64,000 bases of DNA from SVFI01 sp964519385 (GCA_964519385.1 CAZFLR010000010.1:5234-69233); one strand, 5' to 3'; shown: positions 8,525 through 16,899, counted from the first letter of the stretch. A program made the numbers and translations. Notes: generated from the sequence alone by a model not told the origin.

Positions 8525-9013
8525 ATGAGTTTTCAATCAGTGAATGAACTTGAGCAGTTTAGTTTTCAGGATGCACAGATAAAAAAGTTTCAGGTTTCGG
8601 AGGGACTTATTTCCCTGGAACTGGAGGCGGTCATTGTAAAGGCACGCAATTCACAGAATTCAAATTTTACGGACAGCTATGCAGGGACGCTTTCCATGCG
8701 GCTTGTGGGAGGAAACATACAAAAGGCTGTCAAGGAAGGGTATAAATATTACGATGCCAATGATGTTCTCGTGGAGGAGGTTCCGGATGAGCCGTTGTCA
8801 GAGAAGGAAATTACGGCACTTGTAAACGGCAGTAAAGATTATTATTTATTTGATGTGGTAAAGGTGGAGGATGAGCAGAACACCACGGGACATTTCCTGT
8901 ATCTCTTTGGTCTGGATGCGGATGAGGAAACCTCCTACTGGCTTCAGATTGAATTTGACAAGTCGATTCTTGAATGGGAACGATATATGAACAGGGTACA
9001 GACGAATGGATAA
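8525..9013 (+). CDS. conserved protein of unknown function
   Basis: I do not recognise a characterised family. The 162-residue protein has no signal peptide or membrane segment, is acidic, and is rich in beta-strand patterns (QIKKFQVSEGLISLELEAVIV; DSYAGTLSMRLVGG). AGGAGG precedes the ATG, 10 bases after the lipoprotein gene. It overlaps the next gene by 8 bases, so the three genes are almost surely one operon. Confidence 0.6.
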   Translation: MSFQSVNELEQFSFQDAQIKKFQVSEGLISLELEAVIVKARNSQNSNFTDSYAGTLSMRLVGGNIQKAVKEGYKYYDANDVLVEEVPDEPLSEKEITALVNGSKDYYLFDVVKVEDEQNTTGHFLYLFGLDADEETSYWLQIEFDKSILEWERYMNRVQTNG

Positions 9014-9713
9014 GGAGACAAAAAAAGGTGTTATTATCCTGCTTTCCATATTTATTTCGCTTATGCTCATTCTTGGTACGGAAGCGTGGCTGAGGAACAC
9101 AAACAAGTTTGTCTATCAGGAAAGCTTGGATGAGGTTGCTCTCCGTGTGGACGAAAGGGAAATTCTCCTGAGAGAGCTGAGTTACTATGTATATGTGGTT
9201 GAGACTGAAATTGATAAGCAGGCAAGAATTTATAATCCGGAGGATCCTCTCGATTACTGGAATACCTATTTTAATTCCGGCGTAAAAGGCGGCTATATTT
9301 CTGAGATGGCGAAGGATGCTGTTCTGGGAAGCTGTGTCTGTGACCTGATTTATGAAGCCATGGCGAAGGAGCAGGGATATCAACTGACGGAAGAAGAAAA
9401 AAAAGAGGCATCACAGGAAGCGGAGGAATTGTTTGACGCGTTGACCGAGGAACAGAAACAGACGACAGGACTTTCGTTGGAAATCCTACAGGAAACAGAG
9501 GAACGAAAAGCACTTGTTTTAAAATTTGCATCCGAATATTTTGAGGATGTGGATTTTACGGGATATTCCGGATATAGAGAAGATTTAGTATCATACGCGG
9601 GCGATTATTATAAGGAACAGATACTGTCACAGCACAGCGTGTGGTATAACAAAGCGATTACCAACGAGATGGATGTGGGAAGGGTGACAACGGGTTATAT
9701 TGCCCGGTATTGA
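9006..9713 (+). CDS. membrane-anchored protein with SurA-N-like helical domain
   Basis: This 235-residue protein has one N-terminal membrane anchor (residues about 8-26) and a mostly helical outer domain. The run DEVALRVDEREILLRELSYYVYVVE, followed by a long charged helix (TEEEKKEASQEAEELFDALTEE), resembles the N-terminal substrate-binding part of SurA/PrsA-type chaperones, but no parvulin prolyl-isomerase domain follows. It might be a chaperone for an exported protein such as the lipoprotein encoded two genes upstream; this is inference only. It overlaps the preceding gene by 8 bases. Confidence 0.55.
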   Translation: MDKETKKGVIILLSIFISLMLILGTEAWLRNTNKFVYQESLDEVALRVDEREILLRELSYYVYVVETEIDKQARIYNPEDPLDYWNTYFNSGVKGGYISEMAKDAVLGSCVCDLIYEAMAKEQGYQLTEEEKKEASQEAEELFDALTEEQKQTTGLSLEILQETEERKALVLKFASEYFEDVDFTGYSGYREDLVSYAGDYYKEQILSQHSVWYNKAITNEMDVGRVTTGYIARY

Positions 9714-9765
9714 TTTCTTTGTCGAAAATCGGAGAAAAAATCTTTATAAAATTTCAAAAAAACAC

Positions 9766-9795
9766 TATACAATTTCATAAAAATAGGATATACTA
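9766..9795 (+). promoter_or_regulatory. probable promoter of the structured leader
   Basis: TATACA (9766-9771, four of six to TTGACA) and TATACT (9790-9795) are 18 bp apart. Transcription would start near 9802, exactly where the first hairpin begins. Confidence 0.5.
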
Positions 9796-9802
9796 ATATC
9801 AG

Positions 9803-9883
9803 TCTCAAGGGCTTGCTCTTGAGACCCCCTCATAATCCGATAGCCAATCCCCTCGGCTATCGGATTTCCCCTTTTATAGGGGT
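9803..9883 (+). ncRNA. three-hairpin structured leader or small RNA
   Basis: Three consecutive inverted repeats lie between the promoter and the next gene: GTCTCAAG/CTTGAGAC (9803-9826, 8-bp stem), AATCCGATAGCC/GGCTATCGGATT (9835-9867, 12-bp perfect stem) and CCCC/GGGG (9869-9883). There is no T-run after them, so they are not simple terminators. The leader matches no riboswitch class I know. It could be a stable 5' leader that controls the small protein gene at 9931, or a separate small RNA. Confidence 0.5.
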
Positions 9884-9930
9884 TTATGTTTGGTACAGAG
9901 TAATGAAAAAGGGTCGCGGAGGTGTCAAAT

Positions 9931-10290
9931 ATGGATTTTTTAAACAAAATAGGAACGAAAGCCGGAGAAACATTTCAGACAATCAAGGATAGTGACGCTA
10001 CGAAAAAGGCGAAGAGCTATGCAGGAATCCCGGGGCTGTCCCTTCAGGTGGGCAAGCAGGAGGGTCTGGTGAAAAAGGCTTATGAAGAAATCGGAAAAGC
10101 TTATTATAAAGCAAATAAGAACAATCCCGACTGCGAATATGCAGACCAGATGAAGATTATCAGGGAAGCACTCGATAAGATTGCGGAACTGAAGGATGAG
10201 ATTGAGGCTAAGAAAAATTATGACCCGTCGGAGGTGGATGTTGAGATCATCCATCCGGAGGAAACATCAGTGGTTGTGACCGAGGAATAA
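9931..10290 (+). CDS. small helical protein of unknown function
   Basis: The 119-residue protein is highly charged and mostly helical, with an N-terminal amphipathic start (MDFLNKIGTKAGETFQTIKD) and a KKAYEEIGKAYYKANKNN segment. This layout resembles the N-terminal part of zinc-ribbon-type proteins common in gut clostridia, but the zinc ribbon itself is missing. Its tail (VDVEIIHPEETSVVVTEE) is acidic. ATG 9931 is preferred over the in-frame GTG at 9922, which touches the GGAGG site. It is a single-gene unit between a structured leader and a terminator. Confidence 0.6.
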   Translation: MDFLNKIGTKAGETFQTIKDSDATKKAKSYAGIPGLSLQVGKQEGLVKKAYEEIGKAYYKANKNNPDCEYADQMKIIREALDKIAELKDEIEAKKNYDPSEVDVEIIHPEETSVVVTEE

Positions 10291-10304
10291 GAATAGAGAA
10301 GTAA

Positions 10305-10334
10305 AAAATGCCGGAGCGTATGCTCCGGCATTTT
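10305..10334. terminator. bidirectional terminator between 9931 gene and prs
   Basis: AAAATGCCGGAGC/GCTCCGGCATTTT is a 13-bp perfect stem with a GTAT loop, placed between two convergent genes. Confidence 0.92.
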
Positions 10335-10344
10335 GTGTTAACTC

Positions 10345-11532
10345 TTAAATGCGTTCTCCGTTTTTGTATTTTGAAATGACGGCCTGGATGCGGTCATTCG
10401 GATTTAAGAGATCGCTGATGGATGCATCGTGATTTAATGTGTCAATCAGGTATGCAATGTATTTGCTCAAATCGCAATTGATATAGTATTCTCTCTCAAG
10501 AAGCTCCGGTGCCTGATAGATTACGTTCGTTGTGAGAACTCTGTGAATCAGACCTTCCTCATAAGCCTTGTCAAATTTCTCAAGACCGCTGGTGAAAAGA
10601 CCGAAGGTAGCGCAGATAAAGACACGTTTTGCTTTGCGCTGTTTCAGCTCCTGAGCAACCTCAAGAACACTTTCGCCGGAACTAATCATATCATCGATGA
10701 CGATAACATCCTTGCCCTCCACGCTTGTGCCGAGGAATTCATGAGCAACAATAGGATTACGTCCGTCCACAATCTGCGTATAGTCACGTCTCTTGTAGAA
10801 CATACCCATATCAAGGCCGAGAACGTTCGCCATGTAGATTGCACGGCTCATACCGCCTTCGTCCGGGCTGATAATCATCATGTGGTCAGAATCGAGTGTC
10901 AGATCAGGAACATTTTTGAGAAGTCCCTTGATGAACTGATAGGTCGGGGAAACAGTCTCAAAACCATTCAAAGGAATCGCATTCTGGACACGCGGATCAT
11001 GTGCATCAAAGGTAATGATGTTGTCAACACCCATTGCCGTAAGTTCCTGAAGTGCGATTGCACAGTCCAAAGACTCACGGGCGGTTCTTTTATGCTGTCT
11101 GCTCTCGTAAAGGAAAGGCATGATGACCGTAATACGTCTTGCCTTACCGCCGACAGCAGCAATAATACGTTTTAAGTCCTGATAGTGATCGTCCGGTGAC
11201 ATGTGATTTTCATGACCGCACAGGGAATAGGTGAGACTGTAGTTACAAACATCAACCAAAAGATAGAGATCGGCTCCGCGCACAGACTCAAGAATTACAC
11301 CCTTTGCTTCTCCGGAACCGAAACGAGGTACTTTTGTCTGTAAAAGGTAGGAGTCTCTCTGATAACCGTTGAAGGCAAGACTGTCTTTGTGTTCATTCTC
11401 ACGGGTGGTACGCCAGTCAACAAGGTAGTTGTCAATCTTGGTGCCAAGCTCCTGACAGCCTCTTAAGGCAATGATTCCGAGAGAACCGACCGGAATGGTT
11501 TCTAAGTTACGCATTTCTTCACGTTTCGACAT
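10345..11532 (-). CDS. prs: divergent ribose-phosphate pyrophosphokinase
   Basis: The 395-residue protein makes PRPP from ribose 5-phosphate and ATP, for nucleotide, His and Trp synthesis. Visible motifs are MPFLYESRQHKR, FDAHDPRVQNAIP (canonical DLHxxQIQGFF), ISPDEGGMSRAI, the KRRDY flexible loop, and the PRPP loop VIVIDDMISSGES (canonical DDxIDTxGT). It is about 80 residues longer than typical Prs (about 315) and these motifs are changed at several places, so it belongs to a divergent subfamily. It lies 19 bases downstream of dnaI, in a dnaD-dnaI-prs operon that ties PRPP synthesis to replication genes. Confidence 0.85.
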   Translation of the reverse strand: MSKREEMRNLETIPVGSLGIIALRGCQELGTKIDNYLVDWRTTRENEHKDSLAFNGYQRDSYLLQTKVPRFGSGEAKGVILESVRGADLYLLVDVCNYSLTYSLCGHENHMSPDDHYQDLKRIIAAVGGKARRITVIMPFLYESRQHKRTARESLDCAIALQELTAMGVDNIITFDAHDPRVQNAIPLNGFETVSPTYQFIKGLLKNVPDLTLDSDHMMIISPDEGGMSRAIYMANVLGLDMGMFYKRRDYTQIVDGRNPIVAHEFLGTSVEGKDVIVIDDMISSGESVLEVAQELKQRKAKRVFICATFGLFTSGLEKFDKAYEEGLIHRVLTTNVIYQAPELLEREYYINCDLSKYIAYLIDTLNHDASISDLLNPNDRIQAVISKYKNGERI

Positions 11533-11551
11533 GATGAAATATCCTCACTTT

Positions 11552-12517
11552 CTATTGGTGATTAAATTTTTTGAGCTTGCGGATATCCTCTCCGGTAAAC
11601 CTGAGAAAATCAAAATTGCTTATCATACGGGAAAAAAGCCTGTCAGAGTAGTAATCCCTGAGCTCCTCAATCGTAAGATTGCTTGAAATGACGGTTGATC
11701 TCCGGTGTAAGTGTCGCTCGTTCAGACAACTGAACAGCTCTGATGTAACGAACGAATTAACAATTTCCGTGCCGAGATCGTCTATGATAAGAAGATCGCA
11801 TCCGAGCAGATCATGTTTAAACCGGATAAGGGCTTCTTTATCCTTATTCGAGAATGTGTATTCCGAAATCTTACCAAAAAGGGAAGATGCGCTGAAATAA
11901 AGCACGCTGTAACCGGAATCCAGAAGCTCTTTGGCGATACAACACGACAAAAAGGATTTCCCGGTACCTACTGTACCACAAAAAAACAGATTATGGTAGT
12001 GGGAACCGAAGGTCTGAATGAAATTTCTTGCAGTTTGCACAGCTTTTTCAAATTTTAACCTGTTTTCTCCGTCATAATACTCCATAGATAGGTGGTCGAA
12101 GTTCTCTGTCTCAAGAAGCTTCATAAGTCCGGATTGTTCATAGAGATGATAAATCATCTTTTGTTTCATACAATGACATTTGGAATTGTCGGGAAGATAT
12201 CCCGTATCCTTGCAATCCGGGCAGTCGTAAATCGGTTCGAGATAGTCTTCCGGATAGGCGTGCGATGTCAGAAGCCGGGTTTTTTGTTCGGAGAGGTCGT
12301 GGAGCTTTTGTTTCATCTCATCGAGAGCCTTCGTATCTCCGAGAAGCATTTTCCGTCCCTGCTCGATACAGAGGGAAGAGATGGAATCGGCAATCTCCTT
12401 GTATTCCGGAATCTCCCGGTATACTTCCTCCCTACGCGTCTCCAGCAAATGCCGGTTCGCTGTCTGAATCCGGTCATATTCGGTTATAATAGCTTGATAT
12501 TGGCTGTTGGTAATCAT
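11552..12517 (-). CDS. dnaI: DnaI/DnaC-type helicase loader ATPase
   Basis: The 321-residue AAA+ protein has Walker A (FFCGTVGTGKSFLS), Walker B (LLIIDDLGTE) and an N-terminal zinc-like cluster (CPDCKDTGY followed by CHC) as in DnaI. It would load the replicative helicase onto DNA. Its ATG overlaps the dnaD stop codon by one base (TGATG), so the two are coupled and their products probably act together. An IstB-like transposase helper is an alternative for this fold, but the zinc motif and dnaD neighbour favour the helicase loader. Confidence 0.9.
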   Translation of the reverse strand: MITNSQYQAIITEYDRIQTANRHLLETRREEVYREIPEYKEIADSISSLCIEQGRKMLLGDTKALDEMKQKLHDLSEQKTRLLTSHAYPEDYLEPIYDCPDCKDTGYLPDNSKCHCMKQKMIYHLYEQSGLMKLLETENFDHLSMEYYDGENRLKFEKAVQTARNFIQTFGSHYHNLFFCGTVGTGKSFLSCCIAKELLDSGYSVLYFSASSLFGKISEYTFSNKDKEALIRFKHDLLGCDLLIIDDLGTEIVNSFVTSELFSCLNERHLHRRSTVISSNLTIEELRDYYSDRLFSRMISNFDFLRFTGEDIRKLKKFNHQ

Positions 12518-13605
12518 CAGTTGGTAAACAATTCCTTTTCTATTTCATCAAAATCATAATTTCTCTGCTGCGAGAAGCTGTTAAATGTATTTACGGGTTT
12601 GGAACTCTGTCTGGAAGCGGACCGGGCAGCCTTGCTGTTTTGGAAGGCTTCCTCCGCTTTTTTGATATCATTTAAGTTGTGAATACCGGCAGCACTCCAT
12701 TTGGATAAAATGCCCTCTGCGTATTCAAAACGGTGACTGTCAACGGCGAGAACCGTCTTTTCACATGCGCACAGAATTACATCCTGTGAAAAACCGTACT
12801 GTCTGTTCCAACGACGGATAAATTCCGCTTCCTGTTCCGTAGGCTCATTTTGACGGCCGAGGGCCTTCATTACGGTATAGACAAGCTTGTCATACCGGGT
12901 GGAACGGTTCTTGGCCTGACGGACGGTTACGACACCTTCAGAAGCCCAGTTGACGGCTACTTTTTCTATGTAACGCATTTCTCGTTTCCCTTTTCCGACA
13001 CAATACTCAATCAGGTAATCAATCAAATCAGTTGAGAATTTAAGCTCTTTATATATAAATAAAAGAGATTTGATATCGACTACGGATAACGTTCTTCCAA
13101 GGTAAGACTCCGCAATAAACAAAATCTGTGAAGCTTCTTCATCCTTTTTGAAAGCGGAAACATCATCCAGAGAATAGGACGGCTTTTCGTAAGAAGCAGC
13201 GGAAGCCGTTTTGGATGTATTCTTTTTGACAGAATCCGGAGCTGTTTCTGCCGGCGGCGGAACGACCTTTGGCATCGGCACAATCTGAGCCTCCCGGGAA
13301 GGGGTGGCTGCGGCTGCGGATTTCATATGAAGACCACAGATTTCTCCTTTTTCATCATAATCAAGGTGAATCAGGTTCTGCTTTTCCCAATATGCAAGTG
13401 CACGCGTCACATCCTTTTCCGTATGATTGAACTTGTCTGCAATTTCAGAAATACTGGTCGGCAGATTGGAGCTCATCATGCGGAGCAGATAAAGATAAAT
13501 CTTAATCTGCGCATCGTTGGCATCCTTCATATATTCATCAATAAATCGGTTGGATACAATAGTTGATTCTGTAAGATTGTCTCTGTATAGCGTAAGACGA
13601 CTCAT
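12517..13605 (-). CDS. dnaD: DnaD-domain replication initiation protein
   Basis: The 362-residue protein has an N-terminal winged helix (residues about 30-95, SISEIADKFNHTEKDVTRALAYWEKQNLI), a Pro/Ala/Thr-rich linker (110-150), and two DnaD/DnaB2-type helical domains (about 165-235 and 250-330; the first has VAVNWASEGVVTVRQAKN, and the second has the YTF-like motif variant SKWSAAGIHNLNDIKKAEE). In Gram-positive bacteria DnaD/DnaB proteins remodel DNA at the origin and recruit DnaI. It is the first gene of the operon, behind an extended -10 promoter and a cluster of DnaA boxes. Confidence 0.9.
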   Translation of the reverse strand: MSRLTLYRDNLTESTIVSNRFIDEYMKDANDAQIKIYLYLLRMMSSNLPTSISEIADKFNHTEKDVTRALAYWEKQNLIHLDYDEKGEICGLHMKSAAAATPSREAQIVPMPKVVPPPAETAPDSVKKNTSKTASAASYEKPSYSLDDVSAFKKDEEASQILFIAESYLGRTLSVVDIKSLLFIYKELKFSTDLIDYLIEYCVGKGKREMRYIEKVAVNWASEGVVTVRQAKNRSTRYDKLVYTVMKALGRQNEPTEQEAEFIRRWNRQYGFSQDVILCACEKTVLAVDSHRFEYAEGILSKWSAAGIHNLNDIKKAEEAFQNSKAARSASRQSSKPVNTFNSFSQQRNYDFDEIEKELFTN

Positions 13606-13644
13606 TTTTATCCCTCTGTTTCAGAAATTCTTTTAGCATATGAG

Positions 13645-13653
13645 ATTATAGCA
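13645..13653 (-). promoter_or_regulatory. extended -10 promoter of dnaD-dnaI-prs
   Basis: On the minus strand TG-c-TATAAT is a perfect extended -10 element, about 40 bases before the dnaD ATG. TTGACA lies too far upstream (13690-13685) to serve as its -35. Confidence 0.6.
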
Positions 13654-13720
13654 CAGACCTTTTCAAAAGGGAATAGAAGTTTTTTGTCAAACCCTTATAA
13701 ACACTGGATTTCCGGGCGAT

Positions 13721-13880
13721 TGTGGATAATGTGGAAAAGGTGGATAAATGTGGGGAAAAACATTAACATAAAACGATAACTGCCGTGTTTTCGGCAACGA
13801 AGAATTGAGTTATGTAAACAAAAATATCCACAATTCAAATTGCGTCTGTACACAAATTTGATTGTGGATATTGTGGATAA
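13721..13880. promoter_or_regulatory. DnaA-box cluster between murC and dnaD
   Basis: Seven nonamers match or nearly match the DnaA box TTATCCACA: TGTGGATAA 13721-13729 (perfect), TGTGGAAAA 13730-13738, GGTGGATAA 13739-13747, TGTGGGGAA 13749-13757, ATATCCACA 13824-13832 (opposite strand), TGTGGATAT 13863-13871, TGTGGATAA 13872-13880 (perfect). The first four are head to tail with a 9-10 bp step, as are the last two. The gap between them is AT-rich. Likely roles are DnaA control of dnaD-dnaI-prs or DnaA titration. Confidence 0.75.
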
Positions 13881-13882
13881 GT

Positions 13883-15271
13883 TTAGATGCCCAGCAGATT
13901 TTCGCCGATTTTAAACACATCTCCGGCTCCCATAGTTATCAACAGGTCATTCGGCTCACATTTTTCCAATAAAAAATTTTCGATGGCATCGAAGGAAGAA
14001 AAATATTCACAGTCTCCGCCAAGCTTTTGTATTTCCTTCTGAAGGGTTGCGGAGCTGATACCGAGCGTATCTGTTTCGCGGGCAGCGTAGATATCGGCAA
14101 GAATTACATGGTCTGCAAGGGAAAGAGCCTGTGCAAACTCAGGTAAAAGTGCCTTGGTTCTTGTGTATGTGTGAGGCTGGAATACACACCAGGTTTCTTT
14201 GTGCGGATATTTTGCAGCCGTTTTTAAGGTTGCAGTAATTTCCGTCGGATGATGTGCATAATCATCTATAACGGTAGTTTTGCCAAGCATTCCTTTGAAC
14301 TGGAAACGACGGTCCGTTCCGCTGAAGGTACAAACGCCCTTCTGAATATCTTCTGTATGTCCTCCCAGAAGAACGGCAATGGTGATTGCAGCAAGTGAAT
14401 TGGACACGTTGTGCTCTCCGGTGACACCGAGAGTGACAGGGAAGGAGAGTTCTCCTTCGGGACGTTTCATATGGAATACATAAGAAGGCCGCGCCAGCTC
14501 ATCATAGGAGATATCGGTTGCATATGAATCAAAGGAAGGGTCACAGCCGTAAGTGAGAACAGTACATACAAGACCGTCCGTAATCTCTCCGAGCGAAGGG
14601 ATTTCCCCATTGATGACAAGAGTTCCGTCTTCCGGAAGAAGCTCGCAAAACAGGCGGAAGGAGTGTCGTATGTCATCCAGATCTTTAAAAAAGTCCAGAT
14701 GGTCTGCATCAATATTTAAAACAGCACTGATTTTTGGATAAAAGCTTAAAAAGCTGTTCGTATACTCACACGCCTCCGTTACGAAAAGTCCGGACTGTCC
14801 GATGCGGATGTTGCCTCCGATGGATTGTAATATACCTCCAATGGAAAGTGTCGGATCGGAGTCCATTTGCAGAAGGATGGAGGAGAGCATGGAAGTTGTC
14901 GTGGTCTTGCCGTGGGTTCCGCTGACAGCCACCGGTGTTTCGTAGTTTTGCATAATTTCACCGAGAAGCTCAGCTCTTGTCAGACATGGAATATTCTTGG
15001 TTTTTGCCTGTGCAAGCTCCGGATTGTCAGGGTGAATGGCGGCCGTATAGACAACAACATCAAGGTCATCTGCAATATTGGAACTGCGCTGACCGTAGAA
15101 AATATGAGCTCCTTTTTCTTCGAGAAGCCGGGTAAGATTGCTCTCTCTGGAATCGGAGCCGCTGACCTTGAAGCCTCTCTGCAGAAGAATCTCTGCAAGT
15201 CCGCTCATGCTGATACCGCCGATACCGATAAAATGAATCGCGATGGGTTTGTTAAAATCGATTTGATACAT
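13883..15271 (-). CDS. murC: UDP-N-acetylmuramate-L-alanine ligase
   Basis: The 462-residue cytoplasmic ligase adds L-Ala to UDP-MurNAc with ATP, the first peptide step of peptidoglycan synthesis. It shows the Mur ligase layout: N-terminal Rossmann domain (HFIGIGGISMSGLAEIL), central ATPase domain with P-loop VSGTHGKTTTT, and DDYAHHPTEI in the C-terminal domain. ATG 15271 is chosen with AGGAAG 9 bases upstream; the longer GTG at 15280 touches that site. It lies upstream of dnaD on the same strand, but 277 bases with a separate promoter lie between. Confidence 0.96.
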   Translation of the reverse strand: MYQIDFNKPIAIHFIGIGGISMSGLAEILLQRGFKVSGSDSRESNLTRLLEEKGAHIFYGQRSSNIADDLDVVVYTAAIHPDNPELAQAKTKNIPCLTRAELLGEIMQNYETPVAVSGTHGKTTTTSMLSSILLQMDSDPTLSIGGILQSIGGNIRIGQSGLFVTEACEYTNSFLSFYPKISAVLNIDADHLDFFKDLDDIRHSFRLFCELLPEDGTLVINGEIPSLGEITDGLVCTVLTYGCDPSFDSYATDISYDELARPSYVFHMKRPEGELSFPVTLGVTGEHNVSNSLAAITIAVLLGGHTEDIQKGVCTFSGTDRRFQFKGMLGKTTVIDDYAHHPTEITATLKTAAKYPHKETWCVFQPHTYTRTKALLPEFAQALSLADHVILADIYAARETDTLGISSATLQKEIQKLGGDCEYFSSFDAIENFLLEKCEPNDLLITMGAGDVFKIGENLLGI

Positions 15272-15313
15272 AGAATACACTTCCTGTTCTTTTTTTGAAA
15301 ATCACTATGGGAT

Positions 15314-15343
15314 ATTATATAACAAAGCGGTTGTACCATGCAA
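15314..15343 (-). promoter_or_regulatory. murC promoter
   Basis: TTGCAT (plus 15343-15338), 18 bp, then a perfect TATAAT (plus 15319-15314), on the minus strand about 40 bases before the murC start codon. Confidence 0.6.
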
Positions 15344-15529
15344 TACGGTACAGGAAGGTTCGGTGAAAATACAATTTTAGACAAATTTTACAAAAATGGG
15401 AAATTGATAATGAGCGAGGAAAAGCCGGAAGTGATAATACTGACAAAAATATGCCGGAAAAAACGCAGGAAAATTGTGCAAATTCAACATACATGCGGGA
15501 AAAAAGTCAGAATTTATTTGTAAAAATTA
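15344..15529. other. gene-free AT-rich stretch between divergent murC and glgC
   Basis: The gap from 15272 to 15624 holds only the two divergent promoters listed. In this middle part I see no ribosome binding site, hairpin or convincing gene. An open frame at 15338-15523 lacks a Shine-Dalgarno sequence and has a composition of Lys/Arg-rich random sequence. Confidence 0.5.
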
Positions 15530-15558
15530 TTCACTTTACAGATATTGTATGATATAAT
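15530..15558 (+). promoter_or_regulatory. promoter of glgC-glgD-spoVG
   Basis: TTCACT (15530-15535), 17 bp, TATAAT (15553-15558) with the extended TG (15550-15551). The -10 region is a perfect extended type; the -35 is weak. Confidence 0.65.
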
Positions 15559-15624
15559 CTTCATATCGGTTTGTATGAAAATTGGTTATTTAAGGCCGAG
15601 ATTACACGAGTAAGGGGTGACATT

Positions 15625-16899
15625 ATGATTAAAAAAGAGATGATTGCCATGTTATTAGCAGGCGGTCAGGGCAGCAGACTTGGTGTATTGACTGCAAAGG
15701 TAGCGAAGCCTGCAGTAGCATTCGGAGGAAAATACAGAATTATCGACTTTCCTCTCAGCAACTGCATCAATTCCGGAGTTGATACAGTAGGTGTCTTAAC
15801 ACAGTATCAGCCACTGAGGCTGAATACACATATCGGAATCGGTATTCCGTGGGATTTGGATCGTAATATCGGAGGTGTTTCCGTTCTTCCGCCTTATGAA
15901 AAGAGTAATAATACGGAATGGTATACGGGTACGGCGAACGCGATTTATCAGAACATTGAATATATGGACAGCTTCAATCCGGACTATGTACTTATCTTAT
16001 CCGGAGATCATATTTACAAGATGGATTATGAGGTAATGCTTGATTACCACAAGGAAAAGGGAGCAGAGGTTACTCTTGCAGCAATGCCTGTTCCTATTGA
16101 GGAAGCGAAGCGTTTCGGTATTCTCATTACGGATGAAGACCGTAAGATTAATGAGTTTGAGGAGAAACCGGAGAATCCGAGAAGTAATCTTGCAAGTATG
16201 GGTATATACATATTTAACTGGAAGACCTTAAAGGAGGCTCTGATTGCAAATGCAACGCAGCCGTCACTTGACTTTGGTAAGCACGTAATTCCGTACTGTC
16301 ATTCAAACGGTGCTCCGTGTTATGCATATGAATTTAACGGATACTGGAAGGACGTTGGAACTTTAAATTCATACTGGGAGGCCAATATGGAACTTATCGA
16401 CATCGTTCCTGAGTTCAACCTTTATGAAGAATACTGGAAGATTTATACAAAGAGTGACATTCTTCCGCCGCAGTACATTTCAGCGGACAGTGAGATTGAG
16501 AAATGTATTATAGGTGAAGGCTCTCAGATTTATGGTAAGGTTTATAATTCCGTTATCGGCTGCGGAGTAACGATTGGAGCAGGCACGGTGGTGCGTGATT
16601 CTATCATTATGAATCAGACGGAAATCGGTGCAGGATGTGAGCTGAATAAGGCAATCATCGCTGAGCAGGTTCAGATAGGAGACAATGTAAAACTTGGTGT
16701 GGGTGATGAAGTGGAAAATGAGACAGATCCTCACATCTATAATCACGGAATCGTCACGATTGGTGAGAAATCCGTAATTCCGAGCAATGTATCTGTCGGA
16801 AAGAACTCGGTTGTATCGGGTATTACAACGGATGCAGATTATCCGGAGAACTATCTGAACAGCGGAAAAACTTTGATTAAGGCAGGTGACAAGGCATGA
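15625..16899 (+). CDS. glgC: glucose-1-phosphate adenylyltransferase, catalytic subunit
   Basis: The 424-residue enzyme makes ADP-glucose from glucose 1-phosphate and ATP for glycogen synthesis. It has the nucleotidyltransferase domain (MLLAGGQGSRLGVLT, AKPAVAFGGKYRIIDFPLSNC, YTGTANAIYQN, LILSGDHIYKMDY) and a C-terminal left-handed beta-helix of hexapeptide repeats (about 300-410). The start at 15625 follows AAGGGGTGA and gives the usual GlgC length; the reading frame is open further upstream. It overlaps glgD by 4 bases (ATGA), so GlgC and GlgD are made together, as in other Firmicutes where they form a mixed tetramer. Confidence 0.96.
   Translation: MIKKEMIAMLLAGGQGSRLGVLTAKVAKPAVAFGGKYRIIDFPLSNCINSGVDTVGVLTQYQPLRLNTHIGIGIPWDLDRNIGGVSVLPPYEKSNNTEWYTGTANAIYQNIEYMDSFNPDYVLILSGDHIYKMDYEVMLDYHKEKGAEVTLAAMPVPIEEAKRFGILITDEDRKINEFEEKPENPRSNLASMGIYIFNWKTLKEALIANATQPSLDFGKHVIPYCHSNGAPCYAYEFNGYWKDVGTLNSYWEANMELIDIVPEFNLYEEYWKIYTKSDILPPQYISADSEIEKCIIGEGSQIYGKVYNSVIGCGVTIGAGTVVRDSIIMNQTEIGAGCELNKAIIAEQVQIGDNVKLGVGDEVENETDPHIYNHGIVTIGEKSVIPSNVSVGKNSVVSGITTDADYPENYLNSGKTLIKAGDKA

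Noticed and set aside
9835..9867. Terminator after the 9006-9713 gene
   Set aside because: The stem is strong but no T-run follows, and it comes after a promoter-like sequence. Listed as part of a structured leader.
11552..12517. IstB-type transposase helper
   Set aside because: The fold is similar, but the zinc motif and translational coupling to dnaD fit the helicase loader, and no IstA gene is near.
13606..13882. Main chromosomal origin (oriC)
   Set aside because: DnaA boxes and AT-rich DNA are there, but no dnaA or dnaN gene is near and genes on both sides are mostly on the + strand, so there is no strand switch. Kept as a DnaA-box cluster only.
15338..15523. 61-codon open frame between murC and glgC
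   Set aside because: No ribosome binding site, composition of AT-rich random sequence, and it overlaps the murC promoter.
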